A stretch of 64,000 nt of DNA from Clostridia bacterium (GTDB taxonomy: Bacteria; Bacillota; Clostridia; Oscillospirales; UBA644). This document shows, piece after piece, positions 7,738 to 16,599 of the stretch. Under the pieces are notes generated by a model that did not search any database, was not told the DNA's origin, and was given only the letters and a program-made list of their open reading frames with translations. The stretch spans positions 62,001 to 126,000 of the forward strand of contig JAGBIM010000023.1 in the NCBI GenBank assembly GCA_017934975.1, written 5' to 3'. The translations under genes were made by a program, and so were the position numbers. Positions within the stretch are counted from its first letter, which is position 1, and the number at the start of each line of letters is the position of its first letter.

Positions 7738-7766
7738 ATTATACCGCAAATTCTCCGAAAAGTCAA
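7738..7766 (-). promoter_or_regulatory. Promoter of the ApbE / EetA-like / EetB-like unit
   Basis: On the minus strand TTGACT (7766-7761), 17 bp, TATAAT (7743-7738). It is divergent from the promoter at 7790-7818; the two -35 boxes are 23 bp apart. Confidence 0.8.
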
Positions 7767-7789
7767 GTGCGGTTTTTTTTCAAACCCTC

Positions 7790-7818
7790 TTGCAATCTGT
7801 AAAAAAAAGTGCTATAAT
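7790..7818 (+). promoter_or_regulatory. Promoter of the beta-lactamase-fold gene and topB
   Basis: TTGCAA (7790-7795), 17 bp, TATAAT (7813-7818) with extended -10 TGC. It probably drives the tightly spaced plus-strand genes from 7852 onward. Confidence 0.8.
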
Positions 7819-7851
7819 AAAGAGTAATATGAGTGATAGGGGATTTCGGCC

Positions 7852-8919
7852 ATGAACTACGAAAAAATTCGAGACGAAAAATACCGTTCCGGTTTAAATA
7901 AAAGCCTTATCAGTATTCTGACCCGCTACGGTTGCCGTGGAATCTCCGCCGCAATTTGCGGGGAGGCGTCGGTGCTTTTGAAATGCGCCGCAGGGGTGCG
8001 AGACGGAGAGTCCTGCGAGCCCATGACGGCGGAAAGCGTTTTCTGGGCAGATCAGCTGGCGGCCCCCGTCCTGGCCTATCTGGCGTGGAAACTTCACGAG
8101 GAAGGAATCCTTGATCTGAACAAGCCCTTGAGTGACTATACGGCAGAGCCTTTCCTTCCCGGAGAACGGAATCTGAATTATATCACCGGTCGGTCGGTTC
8201 TTTCCCACACGTCGGGTCTACCTAAGCGCAAGAGCGAAAACGGCATGCCCACCCACATCGAATTCATGCCCACCACCCTGTTTTCCTACTCCAATTACGG
8301 GCTTTTATATCTGCAGAGAGCCATCGAATCGGCCACGAAGACCGATCTGCAAACTCTGGCGGAAGAAAAGATTTTCAAGCCCTTCCGGATGTATTCCTCC
8401 TCCTTCGTATGGAAGGCGGAGTTTGAAGATCGCTTTGCCCATCCCCACGTAAAGGGTGCTCCCCTTCGCAAGGTACGGGCGGAGAAGCCCAACGCGTCCC
8501 GCTATTTTTATACCACCCCCACGGATTACTGTCTGTTCTTGAATAAAATTTTCACGGTGCAGACCTCGCAGAAATGCCTGGCGCCCCTGACACTGGAAAA
8601 GATGCTCCAGCCCCAGACCGAGTTGTACAACGGACTGAAATGGACCGCAGGCTTCGGTCTTTACGAAACGAAAAACGGAGACCTTCTGTGGCAATTCGGG
8701 GATGCGGAGGGCAGCAAAACCTTAGCCTTCATTGACCGCAAAAACAACACCTGCACCTGCGTTGCCGTCAACGACGCCAACGGATTCCACGCCTGCCAGG
8801 CCTTCCTGCGGGACGCCTTGGGCGAATCTCTGGAGGCCTGGGACAAATTCGACGGCATCTCCTTTGACAAGATCCGCTACGAAGGAAAATTGAAGGCCGC
8901 CCGCAAAAAGTATCAATAA
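7852..8919 (+). CDS. Beta-lactamase-fold protein lacking the catalytic Ser and Lys
   Basis: 355 residues of the serine hydrolase / class C beta-lactamase fold, with no signal peptide. The region that should hold the SxxK motif reads FWADQLAAPVLAY. Against the usual family pattern (F-E-A-A-S-L-S-K-P-V-F-A-Y) the nucleophile Ser is Gln and the general base Lys is Ala. The flanking residues, the following helix and the second motif (YSN in FSYSNYGLLYL) are kept, while the third motif is QFGDAEG instead of HxG. The fold therefore appears intact but hydrolysis impossible; it may bind a peptide or glycan ligand. It lies 9 bp before topB and shares its promoter. It should not be called a resistance gene. 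Confidence 0.8.
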   Translation: MNYEKIRDEKYRSGLNKSLISILTRYGCRGISAAICGEASVLLKCAAGVRDGESCEPMTAESVFWADQLAAPVLAYLAWKLHEEGILDLNKPLSDYTAEPFLPGERNLNYITGRSVLSHTSGLPKRKSENGMPTHIEFMPTTLFSYSNYGLLYLQRAIESATKTDLQTLAEEKIFKPFRMYSSSFVWKAEFEDRFAHPHVKGAPLRKVRAEKPNASRYFYTTPTDYCLFLNKIFTVQTSQKCLAPLTLEKMLQPQTELYNGLKWTAGFGLYETKNGDLLWQFGDAEGSKTLAFIDRKNNTCTCVAVNDANGFHACQAFLRDALGESLEAWDKFDGISFDKIRYEGKLKAARKKYQ

Positions 8920-8928
8920 GAGGAAATC

Positions 8929-11061
8929 ATGCAACTTATTATCGCCGAAAAACCCAGCCTCGGCCGCAACATCGTGGCCTCCATCGAGGAAGGGAACAAG
9001 GACAAACTGTCCAAACGAAACGGATATTACGAAGGCTCGACCTATCTCGTCACCTGGGCCTTCGGGCATTTGTTTGCCCTGGCGGACATTGAAGAATATT
9101 CCCCCCTCCCCGAGGGACAGACCCGCTGGTCCATGGACAATCTCCCCTGCTTTCCCAAGGAATTTCACTATAACCTGAAAACGGGGGCGGACAAAAAACC
9201 CGACGACGGGGTCATCAAGCAGTTTCAAACGATACAAACGCTCTGCAAGCGGGCGGACGTGGACACCATCATCAACGCGGGGGACTCGGATCGGGAAGGG
9301 GAAATCATCGTTCGCACCTGCGTCAGCAAGGCCTTTGACGGGGCAATTTCCAAGGCGTTCAAGCGTCTTTGGCTCCCCGACCAGACCACCCAGACGATTT
9401 TGGCGGCCCTGGACGATCTGCCCGATGAAGGGAATTACGATAATCTGGCACGGGAGGGCTACGCCCGCACCTATATGGACTGGCTTTACGGAGTCAACCT
9501 CACCCGCTACGCCACCCTGAAAACCGGCACCCTCCTGCGGGTGGGACGGGTGATTATCCCCATCGTCAAGGCCATTTACGATCGGGACATGGCCATCAAG
9601 AATTTCGTCCCCGATATTTATTACGCCATCGTCTCCAAGGCGGAGACCAACGGCGAAGTGGTGGAGCTGACCTCCAAGACCAAATTCCCCAAGGAGGAAA
9701 AGACCAAGGCGGAGGCCTTCTGTCAGACGTACAACAGTCTTCCCGCCACGGTTACCGCCGTCAAGAAGAAGAAAACCACCCTCAATCCCGGGAAGCTTTA
9801 TTCCCTTTCCACCCTGCAAAACACCTTAGGCAAGAAGTATAAAATGCCCATGGAGGAATCCCTGGCCATCGTACAGAAGCTGTACGAGGCGGGCTATCTG
9901 ACCTATCCCCGTACCAACTCCGAATATCTGGCCACGGCGGAGCAGGACAAGATCAAAAAGGTGCTGGAGGGAGTCAAAAAAATCGGCTATCCCGTGGAAT
10001 TCAAGTTCAAAAAGACCATTTTTGACGATTCCAAAATCGAATCCCACTCGGCCCTCACCCCCACCTACAAAATCCCCAAAAAGGACGCGCTGTCCGAGAA
10101 GGAATATCAGGTCTATTCCACGGTCATGCGACGCTTCGTTGCGGTCTTCTGCTCCGAGGAATGTCTGGCGGAAAAAACCGAAATCACCATCGACGTGGGG
10201 GGAAAAGAGGAATTCCTGCTGAAGGGCACGGTCATCACCGCCCCCGGCTGGATGAAATACGACGACGGCGGACAGAAGGATAAGGTTCTGCCCAAGCTCA
10301 ACAAGGGGGACGCGGTGAACACCGCCTTTGCCCCCGTGGAAAAGGAAACCTCTCCCCCGAAGCACTACACCATCGAGACGCTGAACAATTATCTGAAAAA
10401 TCCCTTTCGGGAGGAGAAGGCCAACATCGAAACCGAAGACGACGCGGAGGAATACCGTGCCATTTTCGAGGGGCTGGAGCTGGGCACCGAGGCCACCCGT
10501 ACGGGCATCATCGACAACGCCCGCAAGAGCGAATACATTCAATTGAAAAAAGACGTTTATACCATTCTCCCCAAGGGAATCTACCTGATCGAAGCCCTGC
10601 TGCGGATGCAGATCTCCATGGACAAATACAAGACCTCCGAATTGGGCAAGGCCCTCAAGGCGGTCTATCGGGGTGAAATCACGGTAGAGGACAGCGTAGG
10701 GCTGGCGGAAAAGGAAATCGGCGAGGTTTTTGCCTCGGTCAAACGGGAATCCACCCCCGAAACCGACGTTTACGACGGCTTTTTCCGGGACGAAGTGGGC
10801 ACCTGCCCCCTCTGCGGCGGTAAGGTGGTCAAGGGACGCTACGGCTACGGATGTATGAATTACAAAGAGAAAAACTGCAAATTCACCATCTGGAACACCA
10901 TGTGCGGCCGCATCATCCCCCTCTCCGCGGCAAAATCCCTGCTGGAAACGGGAACCACCGCGAAATTGGTGGGATTCGTCTCCCCCCGCACGGGAAAATC
11001 CTTCGACGCAAAACTGAAATGGGACAAAGAAACACAAAAAGTCGGATTTGACTTTGATTGA
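8929..11061 (+). CDS. topB: DNA topoisomerase III (type IA)
   Basis: Breaks and rejoins one DNA strand to decatenate and relax DNA. The 710 residues carry the Toprim domain (LIIAEKPSLG at the N-terminus; acidic triad in NAGDSDREGEI around residues 117-127). The catalytic tyrosine is Tyr326 in TYPRTNSEYL, very close to its place in E. coli Topo III. A C-terminal domain from about residue 620 has a CPLCGG...CMNYKEKNC zinc-ribbon-like module. It starts 9 bp after the pseudo-lactamase gene with GAGGAAATC as ribosome site. No relaxase or conjugation gene is near, so it looks chromosomal rather than part of an integrative element, although topB also occurs on those. Confidence 0.95.
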   Translation: MQLIIAEKPSLGRNIVASIEEGNKDKLSKRNGYYEGSTYLVTWAFGHLFALADIEEYSPLPEGQTRWSMDNLPCFPKEFHYNLKTGADKKPDDGVIKQFQTIQTLCKRADVDTIINAGDSDREGEIIVRTCVSKAFDGAISKAFKRLWLPDQTTQTILAALDDLPDEGNYDNLAREGYARTYMDWLYGVNLTRYATLKTGTLLRVGRVIIPIVKAIYDRDMAIKNFVPDIYYAIVSKAETNGEVVELTSKTKFPKEEKTKAEAFCQTYNSLPATVTAVKKKKTTLNPGKLYSLSTLQNTLGKKYKMPMEESLAIVQKLYEAGYLTYPRTNSEYLATAEQDKIKKVLEGVKKIGYPVEFKFKKTIFDDSKIESHSALTPTYKIPKKDALSEKEYQVYSTVMRRFVAVFCSEECLAEKTEITIDVGGKEEFLLKGTVITAPGWMKYDDGGQKDKVLPKLNKGDAVNTAFAPVEKETSPPKHYTIETLNNYLKNPFREEKANIETEDDAEEYRAIFEGLELGTEATRTGIIDNARKSEYIQLKKDVYTILPKGIYLIEALLRMQISMDKYKTSELGKALKAVYRGEITVEDSVGLAEKEIGEVFASVKRESTPETDVYDGFFRDEVGTCPLCGGKVVKGRYGYGCMNYKEKNCKFTIWNTMCGRIIPLSAAKSLLETGTTAKLVGFVSPRTGKSFDAKLKWDKETQKVGFDFD

Positions 11062-11078
11062 TAGAAAGGACGGTTTTT

Positions 11079-12059
11079 ATGAGTACGAAAATCGGAATTT
11101 ACGGATACGGTAATTTGGGAAAGGGTGTGGAATGTGCCCTGAAAAACGCCCCCGATCTGGAATTGGTGGGGGTCTTCACCCGTCGGGATCCCTCCACGGT
11201 GAAAACCTACGGAGCCCCCGTCTACGCCGCCGACGAACTGATGAATTTCAAGAAGAAGATCCACGTGCTGATCCTCTGCGGAGGCAGTGCCACGGACCTT
11301 CCCAAAATGACCCCCGAACTGGCCAAGCACTTTAACGTCATCGACAGCTTTGACACCCACGCCAAAATTCCCGAGCATTTCAAGGCGGTCCACACCGCCG
11401 CCGTGGAATCGGGCCACATTGCACTGATTTCCGCAGGATGGGATCCTGGCATGTTCTCCCTGAACCGTCTGTTTGCCTCCGCCATTCTTCCCGAGGGGCA
11501 GGACTACACCTTCTGGGGTCGCGGGGTCAGCCAAGGCCATTCCGACGCCATTCGCCGCATTGAAGGGGTGGTAGACGCCCGTCAGTACACCGTCCCCGTG
11601 GAAGAAGCCCTGGAACGGGTACGCAAGGGGGAAAATCCCCAACTGACCACCCGAGAAAAGCACCTGCGGGAATGTTACGTGGTGGCGGAAGAAGGGGCGG
11701 ACTTGAAGCGCATCGAGCATGAAATCAAGACCATGCCCAACTATTTTGCCGACTACGACACCACCGTCACCTTCATCACCAAGGAAGAAATGCAGAAAAA
11801 TCACGGCGCTCTGCCCCACGGCGGAAGCGTTCTGCGTACGGGCACCACGGGCGTCAACGGGGAACACAAGCACGTGATCGAATACAAACTTTCCCTCGAT
11901 TCCAACCCCGAGTTCACCGCTTCGGTGATCGTGGCCTACGCCCGCGCTCTGTACAAGATGCGCAGACGGTGCGAAACGGGCTGCAAGACCGTCTTCGACG
12001 TGCCCCCCGCAGACCTCTCCCCCCTCTCCCCCGAAGAACTGCGGGCAAAAATGCTGTAA
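11079..12059 (+). CDS. ddh: meso-Diaminopimelate D-dehydrogenase
   Basis: NADPH-dependent one-step conversion of tetrahydrodipicolinate and ammonia to meso-diaminopimelate, for lysine and peptidoglycan. At 326 residues it matches the family length. It has an N-terminal Rossmann motif GIYGYGNLGKGVE and the substrate-domain sequences SAGWDPGMFS, FWGRGVSQGHSDAIR and HGGSVLRTGTTG. The ATG at 11079 was chosen: GAAAGGA lies 8 nt upstream and the first residues match the family; the upstream in-frame ATT/ATG region overlaps topB. It implies DAP-type peptidoglycan and a bypass of the succinylase or acetylase routes. Confidence 0.95.
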   Translation: MSTKIGIYGYGNLGKGVECALKNAPDLELVGVFTRRDPSTVKTYGAPVYAADELMNFKKKIHVLILCGGSATDLPKMTPELAKHFNVIDSFDTHAKIPEHFKAVHTAAVESGHIALISAGWDPGMFSLNRLFASAILPEGQDYTFWGRGVSQGHSDAIRRIEGVVDARQYTVPVEEALERVRKGENPQLTTREKHLRECYVVAEEGADLKRIEHEIKTMPNYFADYDTTVTFITKEEMQKNHGALPHGGSVLRTGTTGVNGEHKHVIEYKLSLDSNPEFTASVIVAYARALYKMRRRCETGCKTVFDVPPADLSPLSPEELRAKML

Positions 12060-12086
12060 TTACCCTGAAATCGGAAAGGAACTGCA

Positions 12087-14276
12087 ATGTCCATCAAAAC
12101 GGAAAATCTTATTTTTACCCTGCAAACCAAACATTCTACCTATCAGATGAAAGTGTCCGAGCACGGACATCTTCTGCACCTCTACTACGGACCTTCCGTT
12201 GAAGACGAAGATCTGTCCTACCTCATCCCCCACGTCATCCGCAGTCACGAATCCAACCCCGACGAGGCGGGAGAGGACCGTGTCTATTCCCTCTGCGCCT
12301 ATCCGCAGGAATTTTCCTCCAACGATGCGGGGGACTACCGCATTCCCTCCATTGAATTGGTCAACGGAGACGGAAGCTACTCCTTCGTGGGGAAATACAA
12401 ATCCCATACCCGTTACAAGGGGAAATACGCCTTGAACACCCTCCCCACTCTCTTTGCCGACGGAGACGAGGATGCGGAGACGCTGGAAATCGTGCTGGAA
12501 GATCCCGTCACCCACGTTTCGGTCAAACTGCTTTACGGTGTTTTTGCCGAAAAGGATATCATTACCCGTGCGGCGATCTTGTGCAACGGATCGGATCACC
12601 CCATCCGATTACAACGCTTTCTGTCCGCAAGCCTGGATTTTATGACCTCGGATTTTGATCTGATTGAATTTTTCGGTCACCATTATTACGAACGGCGTAC
12701 CGACCGCCGTCCCCTCTCCCGCGGAATCGACGAAATCGGCTCTTTCCGCGGCGCATCGGGACATTTCCACAACCCCTTCGCCATCCTCTGCGACAAAAAA
12801 ACCGACGAAGAAACGGGCAACGCATACGGCTTCTGCCTGATGTACAGCGGAAACTTCGTTTTCGGTGCGGAGGTAGACGGCTATGCGCAAACACGGGTGG
12901 CCATGGGCATCCATCCCAAACAATTTGAATTCCGCCTGAACCGGGGCGAATGCTTTGAAGCCCCCGAGGTGGTGCTGTGCCACTCCTCGGAAGGACTTTC
13001 CACCCTGAGTCACCGCTTCCACCGCATTTTCCGTGAAAACGCCTGCCGAAGCGAATTCGTAAAGGCAAGCCGCCCCGTGCTGATCAACAGTTGGGAACCC
13101 TTCCGCTTCACCTTCAACACGGAAACGTTGCTGAAAACCGCGGAAGAATCCAAAAAACTGGGAGCGGACCTCTTCGTGCTGGACGACGGCTGGTTCGGCC
13201 AACGCAACGACGAAAAGGCAGGCCTGGGCGACTGGGTCGCAAACGAAGAAAAGATTCCCGGAGGAATCCGTGCCCTTTCGGAACGGATCCACGCTCTGGG
13301 AATGAAATTCGGTCTTTGGTTTGAACCGGAAATGGTCAACGAGAATTCCGACCTCTACCGCACCCATCCCGACTGGTGTCTGCAGGTTCCGGGAAGAGCC
13401 CCCTCCCGCAGCCGCCATCAGCTCTGTCTGGACCTCTCCCGTCCCGAGGTGTGCGACCACCTCATCCAAGCCGTCAACAAGGTTCTGGACGAAGGCGGCA
13501 TCGACTACGTAAAATGGGATTACAACCGCTACGTGTGCGACGTTTACAGCGTCGGACACCCCGCCGACCGCCAGGGAGAAATCTATCACCGTTATATCCT
13601 CGGTCTTTACCGTATTCTGAACGGCATCGTCAAAACTCACCCCCACATTCTCTTTGAGGGATGCAGCGGAGGCGGCGGACGTTTCGACGGGGCTATGCTG
13701 ACCTATTTCCCCCAGATCTGGTGCAGCGATAACACCGACGCTCCCTCCCGCCTCGTCATTCAGCACGGCACCTCCTTTGCCTATCCCATCTCCTCCATGG
13801 GTGCCCACGTGTCGGTCTGCCCCAACAAGAAGACCAAGCGGACCGTTCCCTTCAAGACCCGTGCTCTCACCGCCATGCACGGCACCTTCGGCTACGAGCT
13901 GGACCCCGCAAAAATGACCGAAGCGGAAAAGGCGGAATGCGCAACCTATACCGAACTCTACCGAAAGCATCAGAATCTGATCTTCTCGGGGGATTATTAC
14001 CGTCTGTCCTCCCCCCACGACGACAGCCTTTTCACTGCGTGGGCCTTCGTCTCCCAAGATAAAAACACCGCCCTCGTCTGTGCCGTCCTGCAGGAAATTT
14101 CCATTATGGACGAAAACTGTTACGTAAAGGTCTGCGGTCTGGAGGAAAAAGGAATGTACCGCATTGCCGAAACCGACCAGATCCTGAGCGGAGCGGCGTT
14201 GAAAAACGTCGGAATCCTTTTACCCCACACCACCCCCCAATACTCCTCTTTCCTGTTCCAACTGGAAAAAGTGTAA
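12087..14276 (+). CDS. Alpha-galactosidase, glycoside hydrolase family 36
   Basis: Releases terminal alpha-linked galactose from raffinose-type sugars or galactomannan side chains. The 729 residues have the GH36 layout: N-terminal beta-supersandwich, (beta/alpha)8 barrel, C-terminal beta-sheet. The nucleophile is Asp478 in YVKWDYNRYVCD and the acid/base is Asp548 in CSDNTDAPS; both numbers coincide with those of the Geobacillus enzyme. Substrate residues lie in LDDGWF and FEPEMVNE. No signal peptide is seen, so it acts on imported oligosaccharides. It follows ddh by 27 bp with GGAAAGGA as ribosome site and ends at the terminator at 14314-14345. Confidence 0.95.
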   Translation: MSIKTENLIFTLQTKHSTYQMKVSEHGHLLHLYYGPSVEDEDLSYLIPHVIRSHESNPDEAGEDRVYSLCAYPQEFSSNDAGDYRIPSIELVNGDGSYSFVGKYKSHTRYKGKYALNTLPTLFADGDEDAETLEIVLEDPVTHVSVKLLYGVFAEKDIITRAAILCNGSDHPIRLQRFLSASLDFMTSDFDLIEFFGHHYYERRTDRRPLSRGIDEIGSFRGASGHFHNPFAILCDKKTDEETGNAYGFCLMYSGNFVFGAEVDGYAQTRVAMGIHPKQFEFRLNRGECFEAPEVVLCHSSEGLSTLSHRFHRIFRENACRSEFVKASRPVLINSWEPFRFTFNTETLLKTAEESKKLGADLFVLDDGWFGQRNDEKAGLGDWVANEEKIPGGIRALSERIHALGMKFGLWFEPEMVNENSDLYRTHPDWCLQVPGRAPSRSRHQLCLDLSRPEVCDHLIQAVNKVLDEGGIDYVKWDYNRYVCDVYSVGHPADRQGEIYHRYILGLYRILNGIVKTHPHILFEGCSGGGGRFDGAMLTYFPQIWCSDNTDAPSRLVIQHGTSFAYPISSMGAHVSVCPNKKTKRTVPFKTRALTAMHGTFGYELDPAKMTEAEKAECATYTELYRKHQNLIFSGDYYRLSSPHDDSLFTAWAFVSQDKNTALVCAVLQEISIMDENCYVKVCGLEEKGMYRIAETDQILSGAALKNVGILLPHTTPQYSSFLFQLEKV

Positions 14277-14313
14277 CACCCTATCCCCCAAAATAAGGAA
14301 AACGTTTCCATAC

Positions 14314-14345
14314 AAAAAGGACTCGGCTTTTACCGAGTCCTTTTT
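14314..14345. terminator. Bidirectional terminator between GH36 and the ECF gene
   Basis: AAAAAGGACTCGG pairs with CCGAGTCCTTTTT around a 6-nt loop. It serves the plus-strand alpha-galactosidase and the minus-strand ECF S gene. Confidence 0.9.
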
Positions 14346-14357
14346 ATCGTTGTAATC

Positions 14358-14939
14358 TTATTTCTTTTTACGAATGTTCAAAAGACGAAGAATGACGGGG
14401 CTGAGGATGACGTTGGCCAACAGTTCAAACACGAAGTTCAACCCGACGAAGGCCACCAGCAAATAAGCGGCAACCGAAGTCCCTTCCGCTAAAGCCCCTG
14501 CACTGACCGTATCCATAAAGAACACGAGGCAACCCAACAGGAAGATACCCGTATTCACCACGGGAGCCACCACCGCACTGGCAAACACCGCAAGATAACG
14601 GTTCTTTTTGGCCAGCAGTTGATAAACCAAACCGGCGCAAAGGCCCGAAAGAGCCCCCTTCAAAAGAACGGTGATCACCGTACCGGGGATGCTGAGGCCA
14701 AACCAGAAGGCCGCGTCTGCCGTCATGAAGAACACGGCGCCGGACACCAAGCCCAACCATGCTCCCACCCAAGCCCCCTGCAGGGCGGCGCCCAAAACCA
14801 CGGGGATCAGCGTCAGGGAGATGGAGGCAAGGCCACCGATTTTGATGAACCCGCCGAAATAGGAAAGAATGGCCACCAACGCCGTCAAAAGGGCCGTCAA
14901 GGCGATTTTTTCCGCCTGTCTGTTCGTTTTGTTTTGCAT
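14358..14939 (-). CDS. ECF transporter S component, probably for pantothenate
   Basis: 193 residues with about six membrane helices. The first carries the S-component pattern ALTALLTALVAILSYF, where small residues contact the ECF T subunit, followed by SLTLIPVVLGAALQG. S components bind a vitamin and share an energising module (EcfA, EcfA', EcfT) encoded elsewhere; none of those is in the window. The gene lies 81 bp downstream of coaX on the same strand. That makes pantothenate (PanT-like) the most likely substrate, by context only. The start at 14939 follows AGGAGG by 5 nt. Confidence 0.75.
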   Translation of the reverse strand: MQNKTNRQAEKIALTALLTALVAILSYFGGFIKIGGLASISLTLIPVVLGAALQGAWVGAWLGLVSGAVFFMTADAAFWFGLSIPGTVITVLLKGALSGLCAGLVYQLLAKKNRYLAVFASAVVAPVVNTGIFLLGCLVFFMDTVSAGALAEGTSVAAYLLVAFVGLNFVFELLANVILSPVILRLLNIRKKK

Positions 14940-15020
14940 AATTTCCTCCTTGCTGTCGTCCGCTTTTTGCGGTACAACGCATCAAAATTATTTATATCCA
15001 CTCCCGAAGGAGCAATATAC

Positions 15021-15785
15021 TCACGTATTTTTTTGGTAGAGAAGGTTTAACCCCTTGAGCACCAGGTCTTCGTCCACGGCAATTTCGTGCGTACAGTGAG
15101 GCACGATGAGAGAAGCCATGCTCCCCGTAGCGTATACGGGCAGGTCGGCGCCGCTTTCCGCGCCGATGCGGTCGATCATGCCGTCCACCATGGAAGCGTG
15201 ACCGTAAATCACCCCGGATTTGATGCAATCCGCCGTGTTTTTGGCAATCACGGCAGAAGGGGCTTCGGGGAACACCTCCGGCAACTGGGCCGTCTTTTCC
15301 GTCAACGCGTCCAGCCCCATTTTCACCCCGGGACAGATGGACACGCCGATAAAAGCGCCCTTTTCGTCCAGAACCATCAGATTGGTGGTAGTTCCGAAAT
15401 CCACGATCAAGGCAGGGCTTCCGTAAAACTGTCGGGCGGCCACGCAGGCGCAGATGATGTCGGTGCCCACGGAAGAAGGGATGTCGCAACGGATGTTGAT
15501 CCCCGTTTTGATTCCCGGCCCCACGGTCAGCGGATCGCCCCCGAACAGGCGGGATGCGGCACGGCTGACCACGCCGTTCAGAGACGGCACCACGGAAGAG
15601 AAGATCACCCCCGTTATCCCTTCGGGAGCAATACGGTGCACCGTCAAAGCGCTCAAAATCTTCCCCGCAAGCTCGTCTTCCGTTCCCCGTCGGTCGGTGG
15701 AAAGGCGGGCGGTAAAAACCAACTCGTCCCCTTCAAAGCCACCCAAACGGGTATAGGTGTTTCCTACGTCCATCGTCAGAATCAC
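15021..15785 (-). CDS. coaX: Type III pantothenate kinase
   Basis: Phosphorylates pantothenate, the first step to coenzyme A, with no feedback inhibition by CoA and dependence on a monovalent cation. ASKHA-fold motifs are present: phosphate-1 loop DVGNTYTRLG at the N-terminus, DFGTTTNLMVLDE in the middle and TGSMASLI towards the C-terminus. Length is 254 residues, normal. A GTG at 15785 was chosen because GGGGAGGG lies 6 nt upstream; an in-frame ATG four codons later is possible. The -35 box of its promoter lies in the loop of the preceding gene's terminator. Confidence 0.92.
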   Translation of the reverse strand: MILTMDVGNTYTRLGGFEGDELVFTARLSTDRRGTEDELAGKILSALTVHRIAPEGITGVIFSSVVPSLNGVVSRAASRLFGGDPLTVGPGIKTGINIRCDIPSSVGTDIICACVAARQFYGSPALIVDFGTTTNLMVLDEKGAFIGVSICPGVKMGLDALTEKTAQLPEVFPEAPSAVIAKNTADCIKSGVIYGHASMVDGMIDRIGAESGADLPVYATGSMASLIVPHCTHEIAVDEDLVLKGLNLLYQKNT

Positions 15786-15809
15786 GTCGTTCCCTCCCCT
15801 CGAAGAGTT

Positions 15810-15838
15810 ATTATAACACAAAACCGTGACAAATGCAA
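15810..15838 (-). promoter_or_regulatory. Promoter of coaX and the ECF gene
   Basis: On the minus strand TTGCAT (15838-15833), 17 bp, TATAAT (15815-15810). The -35 hexamer sits in the loop of the hairpin 15824-15850. Confidence 0.75.
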
Positions 15839-15857
15839 GACCTGTCACGGTTTTTTT
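15820..15857. terminator. Terminator overlapping the coaX promoter
   Basis: CCGTGAC (15824-15830) and GTCACGG (15844-15850) form a 7-bp stem flanked by A residues on one side and T residues on the other, so it can act on both strands. It lies 8 bp past the stop of the minus-strand isomerase gene, whose operon it probably ends. Confidence 0.75.
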
Positions 15858-15864
15858 CGTTTTT

Positions 15865-16584
15865 TTATTCCTGGGATTTCAGGTATTCAATGCAGATCTT
15901 CGCTTCGGTGATGCCGTCGGGGGTGCAGGTTTCGCTCTCCACCACCATGGGAATTCCGTGGTCGCGGACCCAACGGTAGACCTCTGCCACGGGAGCGTCG
16001 CCCATACCGAGGGGAGTTCCGTGCCCGTCGGGGGAACCGTCCTTCATGTGGACGAAAATCAGTCGATCCTTGGCCCGTTCCAGGAATGCGATGGGGTTTT
16101 TCATGCCCACGAAAGCCCAATAAGTGTCCACTTCCAGATTCAGATTCGTGCGATACAGAATCAGTTCCATGGCAACGGAGCCGTCCTCGTTGGGGATAAA
16201 CTCCCGATGATGATTATGGAAGGCAAGGGTGATGCCCTCTGCGGCCAGCTTGGGCTGCAGCTCGTTGACGTGGTTTACGAAGGAATCGATTTCCGCCTGA
16301 TTGCTCAGAGGATGGCCGGGGATGATGTAATTCTTGTTGCCGATGGCTTTATGGAAGGCGAGGGTTCCCTCGTAATCCTCCAAAAGGCCCTTCAGACCCG
16401 TGTGGGTACCGCTGAGGCGAAGGCCCGTTTCTTCCATCAGAGCGTTGAACTGCTCTGCGGTACGGTCGAAAAAGCCCGCCGTTTCCACGAATTTGTAGCC
16501 CAAAGCGGCAACCTTGCGCACCGCGTCTTCAAAATTCTCCTTGGTCAGATCCCGTACGCTGTACAGTTGAAGTCCGTATTCCAT
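15865..16584 (-). CDS. Sugar phosphate isomerase/epimerase (xylose isomerase-like TIM barrel)
   Basis: 239 residues of the AP-endonuclease-2 / IolE-IolI-like barrel. Likely metal ligands are in AFHNHHREF (His), LEVDTYW (Asp), FVHMKDG (His) and VVESE (Glu), so the site appears complete. The specific sugar cannot be named; relatives act on inositol, tagatose or hydroxypyruvate derivatives. The start at 16584 has AAGGAG 8 nt upstream. It is the last gene of a unit starting at rsmD, 15 bp after the solute-binding lipoprotein gene. Confidence 0.8.
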   Translation of the reverse strand: MEYGLQLYSVRDLTKENFEDAVRKVAALGYKFVETAGFFDRTAEQFNALMEETGLRLSGTHTGLKGLLEDYEGTLAFHKAIGNKNYIIPGHPLSNQAEIDSFVNHVNELQPKLAAEGITLAFHNHHREFIPNEDGSVAMELILYRTNLNLEVDTYWAFVGMKNPIAFLERAKDRLIFVHMKDGSPDGHGTPLGMGDAPVAEVYRWVRDHGIPMVVESETCTPDGITEAKICIEYLKSQE

Positions 16585-16599
16585 AACACAACTCCTTTT

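Noticed and set aside
7852-8919. Beta-lactam resistance gene
   Set aside because: Catalytic serine and lysine are both replaced; no signal peptide.
8929-11061. topB as marker of an integrative conjugative element
   Set aside because: No relaxase, coupling protein, integrase or attachment repeats nearby; neighbours are ordinary metabolic genes.
14940-15020. Riboswitch upstream of the ECF gene
   Set aside because: Only 81 bp with a short CTCC/GGAG hairpin; no known vitamin riboswitch pattern seen.
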